Source: Chamaelirium japonicum
Taxonomy: Eukaryota; Streptophyta; Magnoliopsida; Liliales; Melanthiaceae
DNA length: 64,000 nucleotides
NCBI GenBank assembly: GCA_947650365.1
Contig: OX393549.1
Coordinates: 16,806,896-16,870,895 of the forward strand
Reading direction: 5' to 3'
The stretch's first letter is position 1, and each line of letters begins with the position of its first letter. A program made the translations under genes and the position numbers. The notes under the pieces were generated by a model that saw nothing but the letters and a program-made list of their open reading frames with translations, had not been told where the DNA came from and did no database searches. Below, piece after piece: positions 62,380 to 64,000 of this stretch.

Positions 62380-63150
62380 GGGATTGTAGCATCGATAGCC
62401 CTTGTGCTCCCGACTAATCCCTAAGTGGACACACCTAACAGGCCTAGTAGAGAGTTTGGTGCGCTCATGGGGAGGGAGGAAGACGAAACACGTGCACCCA
62501 AAGGTGCGAAGAAGGGAGTAGTAGGGGGATGTAGAGTAAAGCCGCTCATAAGGGGTAACACCAGAGAGGGTGGAGGACGGAGTGATGTTGATAAGGTGAA
62601 TGACGGTTAGAACAGTCTTGGTCCAGTAGGAATGTGGAACGTAAGTAGACAGAAGTAGAGCCGCACTGGCTCGAGAACATGGCGATGCTTGCGCTCGGCG
62701 ACTCTGTTCTGTTCATGGGTGTGGGGGCACGACTGTTGGTGAATAGTACCGTGAGTATGAAGGATCTCACGTATTTCATAGGAGAGATACTCCTAGACAC
62801 AGTCAGACCGAATGGTTTTAATCCGCCAACCGAACTGGGTGTGGAGCATAGTGGTGAAGGTCCTGTAAATATGAGGAATCTTGGAGCGGCGACGCATAAG
62901 ATAAACCCAGGTGCAGCGGGAGTAATCATCTACGAAGCTCACATAATACAAAAAACCAGTAAAAGAGGTAACTGAGTAGTAACCCATATGTCAGAATGCA
63001 CTAGATCAAAAGGGGCATTGGATTGGAAATCAATAGCTGAAAAAGGAAGAGTTAGATGCTTTACCAATCGACAACCAATACAGACAGAGAGGGGGGAGGA
63101 AAACACTCGACCCAAAGCGCTAGAGCGAAAAACGCTTTAGAGTCGATCAC
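62380..63150 (-). pseudogene. copia integrase region
   Basis: 62793-62987 reads YYVSFVDDYSRCTWVYLM and WRIKTIRSDCV, the integrase core up to its second Asp block (normally RSDNG). Frame changes follow, and the rest of the core is spread over other minus frames up to the GYRCYNP-like end near 62400. Confidence 0.8.
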
Positions 63151-63162
63151 TGGATATGTGAC

Positions 63163-63966
63163 CTAACCTTTTGTGTCGTAGGTCGGCATCAGAGGTGACA
63201 GACAGAGCTGACGGAACGGAAGGAGTTGAAGTGGGAACCTGAAGGTGATCCAAGTATCCAACTGATAGAGTCTCCCTGCTCTACGACCCAGCCCAACTTT
63301 CTGACTCGTCCGCGGATTCTGCATAGAATAAGAAGAAGTAAAGGTAACGGTCAGGCCCGAGTCAGAAAGAGAACCAACCGATATTAAATTAATGTTTAAG
63401 AGGGGAGCATGGTGAACAAGGGGCAAGCTTAGGCGACCAGTGGGATCGGAGGCAGAGGTGATAAATCCACACTGCGAAATAGGTACGAGAGATCCATTAG
63501 CAGTGCGGACCCCCAAGTGGGTGGGATCTGAGGCACAGTCGGTGAGTATGATAGAGTCACATGTGAGGTGGCAGGAGGTACTAGAGTCGAAGATCCATGG
63601 AGTAGCAGTACCAGGAGTAACGAACAGGCCGTGAGCTGTCGAAGATCTGATAGAGGCGAGGTGCCTAAGAAGTAGCTCCTCAAGTCGCTGAAGACGGTCA
63701 GAGTCAGACGGGGGAGGTGCCGAAGTAGCGAGACTGGTAGCAGCAATAGTGCCGCCTTTATGGCGGAGGGGACCCTGACCATGGCCATGGCCATAATCAG
63801 TTGACTTGGTGGAGGGACTCGGTCCGAGAACACCCTCAAAACAGAGGGACTTGACGAGTAACCATTTGTGTAGGTGGTACGGGAGCCGAGAATTACCACA
63901 GGAGTCCATAGCGGGAGTATCCACAGCAGATACCAGACTTGGTTTGAAAAAGGAGGGAGGTAGCAT
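63163..63966 (-). pseudogene. copia Gag end, protease and pre-integrase region
   Basis: 267 codons open. The protease start reads WIFDSSTSCHLT, so the normal Asp-Ser-Gly triad is Asp-Ser-Ser. GLGRRAGRLYQLD is the pre-integrase motif. The Gag zinc knuckle is not visible in this segment. Confidence 0.85.
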
Positions 63967-64000
63967 ACCCGCAGCAGTGGTACAACATAGTGGGAGAGGC

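Larger units (their letters stand above)
60118..64000 (-). mobile_element. Ty1/copia retrotransposon, antisense in intron 12, cut by the window edge
   Basis: Read on the minus strand from the right edge: protease region, integrase, proline-rich linker, reverse transcriptase, RNase H, polypurine tract, 3' LTR. The order protease-integrase-RT-RNase H is that of copia. Several stops and frameshifts and an altered RT active site show that it is inactive. The 5' LTR and Gag start lie beyond 64000. Confidence 0.9.

Overview
The window is nuclear DNA of a flowering plant. It carries a subtilase and a class II alpha-mannosidase with plant-type introns, many plant transposon families (a Cassandra TRIM, Ty1/copia, Gypsy-type solo LTRs, L1 LINEs, hAT- and MULE-like elements, Helitron ends) and very long (TA)n and (GA)n tracts. 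A commelinid-type monocot is my best guess: the intronless subtilase has almost only G/C third codon positions, and the mannosidase is GC-rich in exon 1 and AT-rich afterwards. I cannot name a species and do not exclude a magnoliid.

Layout. 1-5200: AT-rich DNA, a Helitron-like 3' end, then five foldback elements back to back, separated only by (TA)n. 5.2-13.4 kb: AT-rich, no gene I can support, with a CT-rich block, microsatellites and a degenerate repeat array. 13.4-20.3 kb: a second Helitron-like end, another foldback element and a stack of nested insertions (hairpin element, then a 2.15-kb solo LTR, then a 3.68-kb solo LTR), the two LTR insertions each proven by a 5-bp target duplication. 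20.3-22.1 kb: CCA-rich DNA and a copia gag/protease relic. 22152-24509: intact subtilase, SBT1.6-like. 24.7-34.8 kb: small inverted-repeat elements, a SINE-like unit, a field of ACTGTAG-type palindromic motifs, a hAT-like element nested in a long-TIR element. 34.8-40.45 kb: a decayed LINE broken by an LTR-like insertion (itself holding an intact Cassandra) and by a 1.48-kb solo LTR. From 40965: lysosomal/vacuolar-type alpha-mannosidase (GH38), plus strand; twelve exons end at 54623 and the rest lies beyond the right edge. Its introns hold LINE tails, a MITE, a hAT-like element, a nine-element foldback cluster (55363-59181) and an antisense copia element (60118-64000).

The only two genes with intact coding sequence are the subtilase and the 5' half of the mannosidase; nothing links their functions. 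The most unusual content is the set of at least sixteen foldback elements, all at (TA)n tracts, some of them palindromes made of smaller palindromes, with a shared core and different outer arms.
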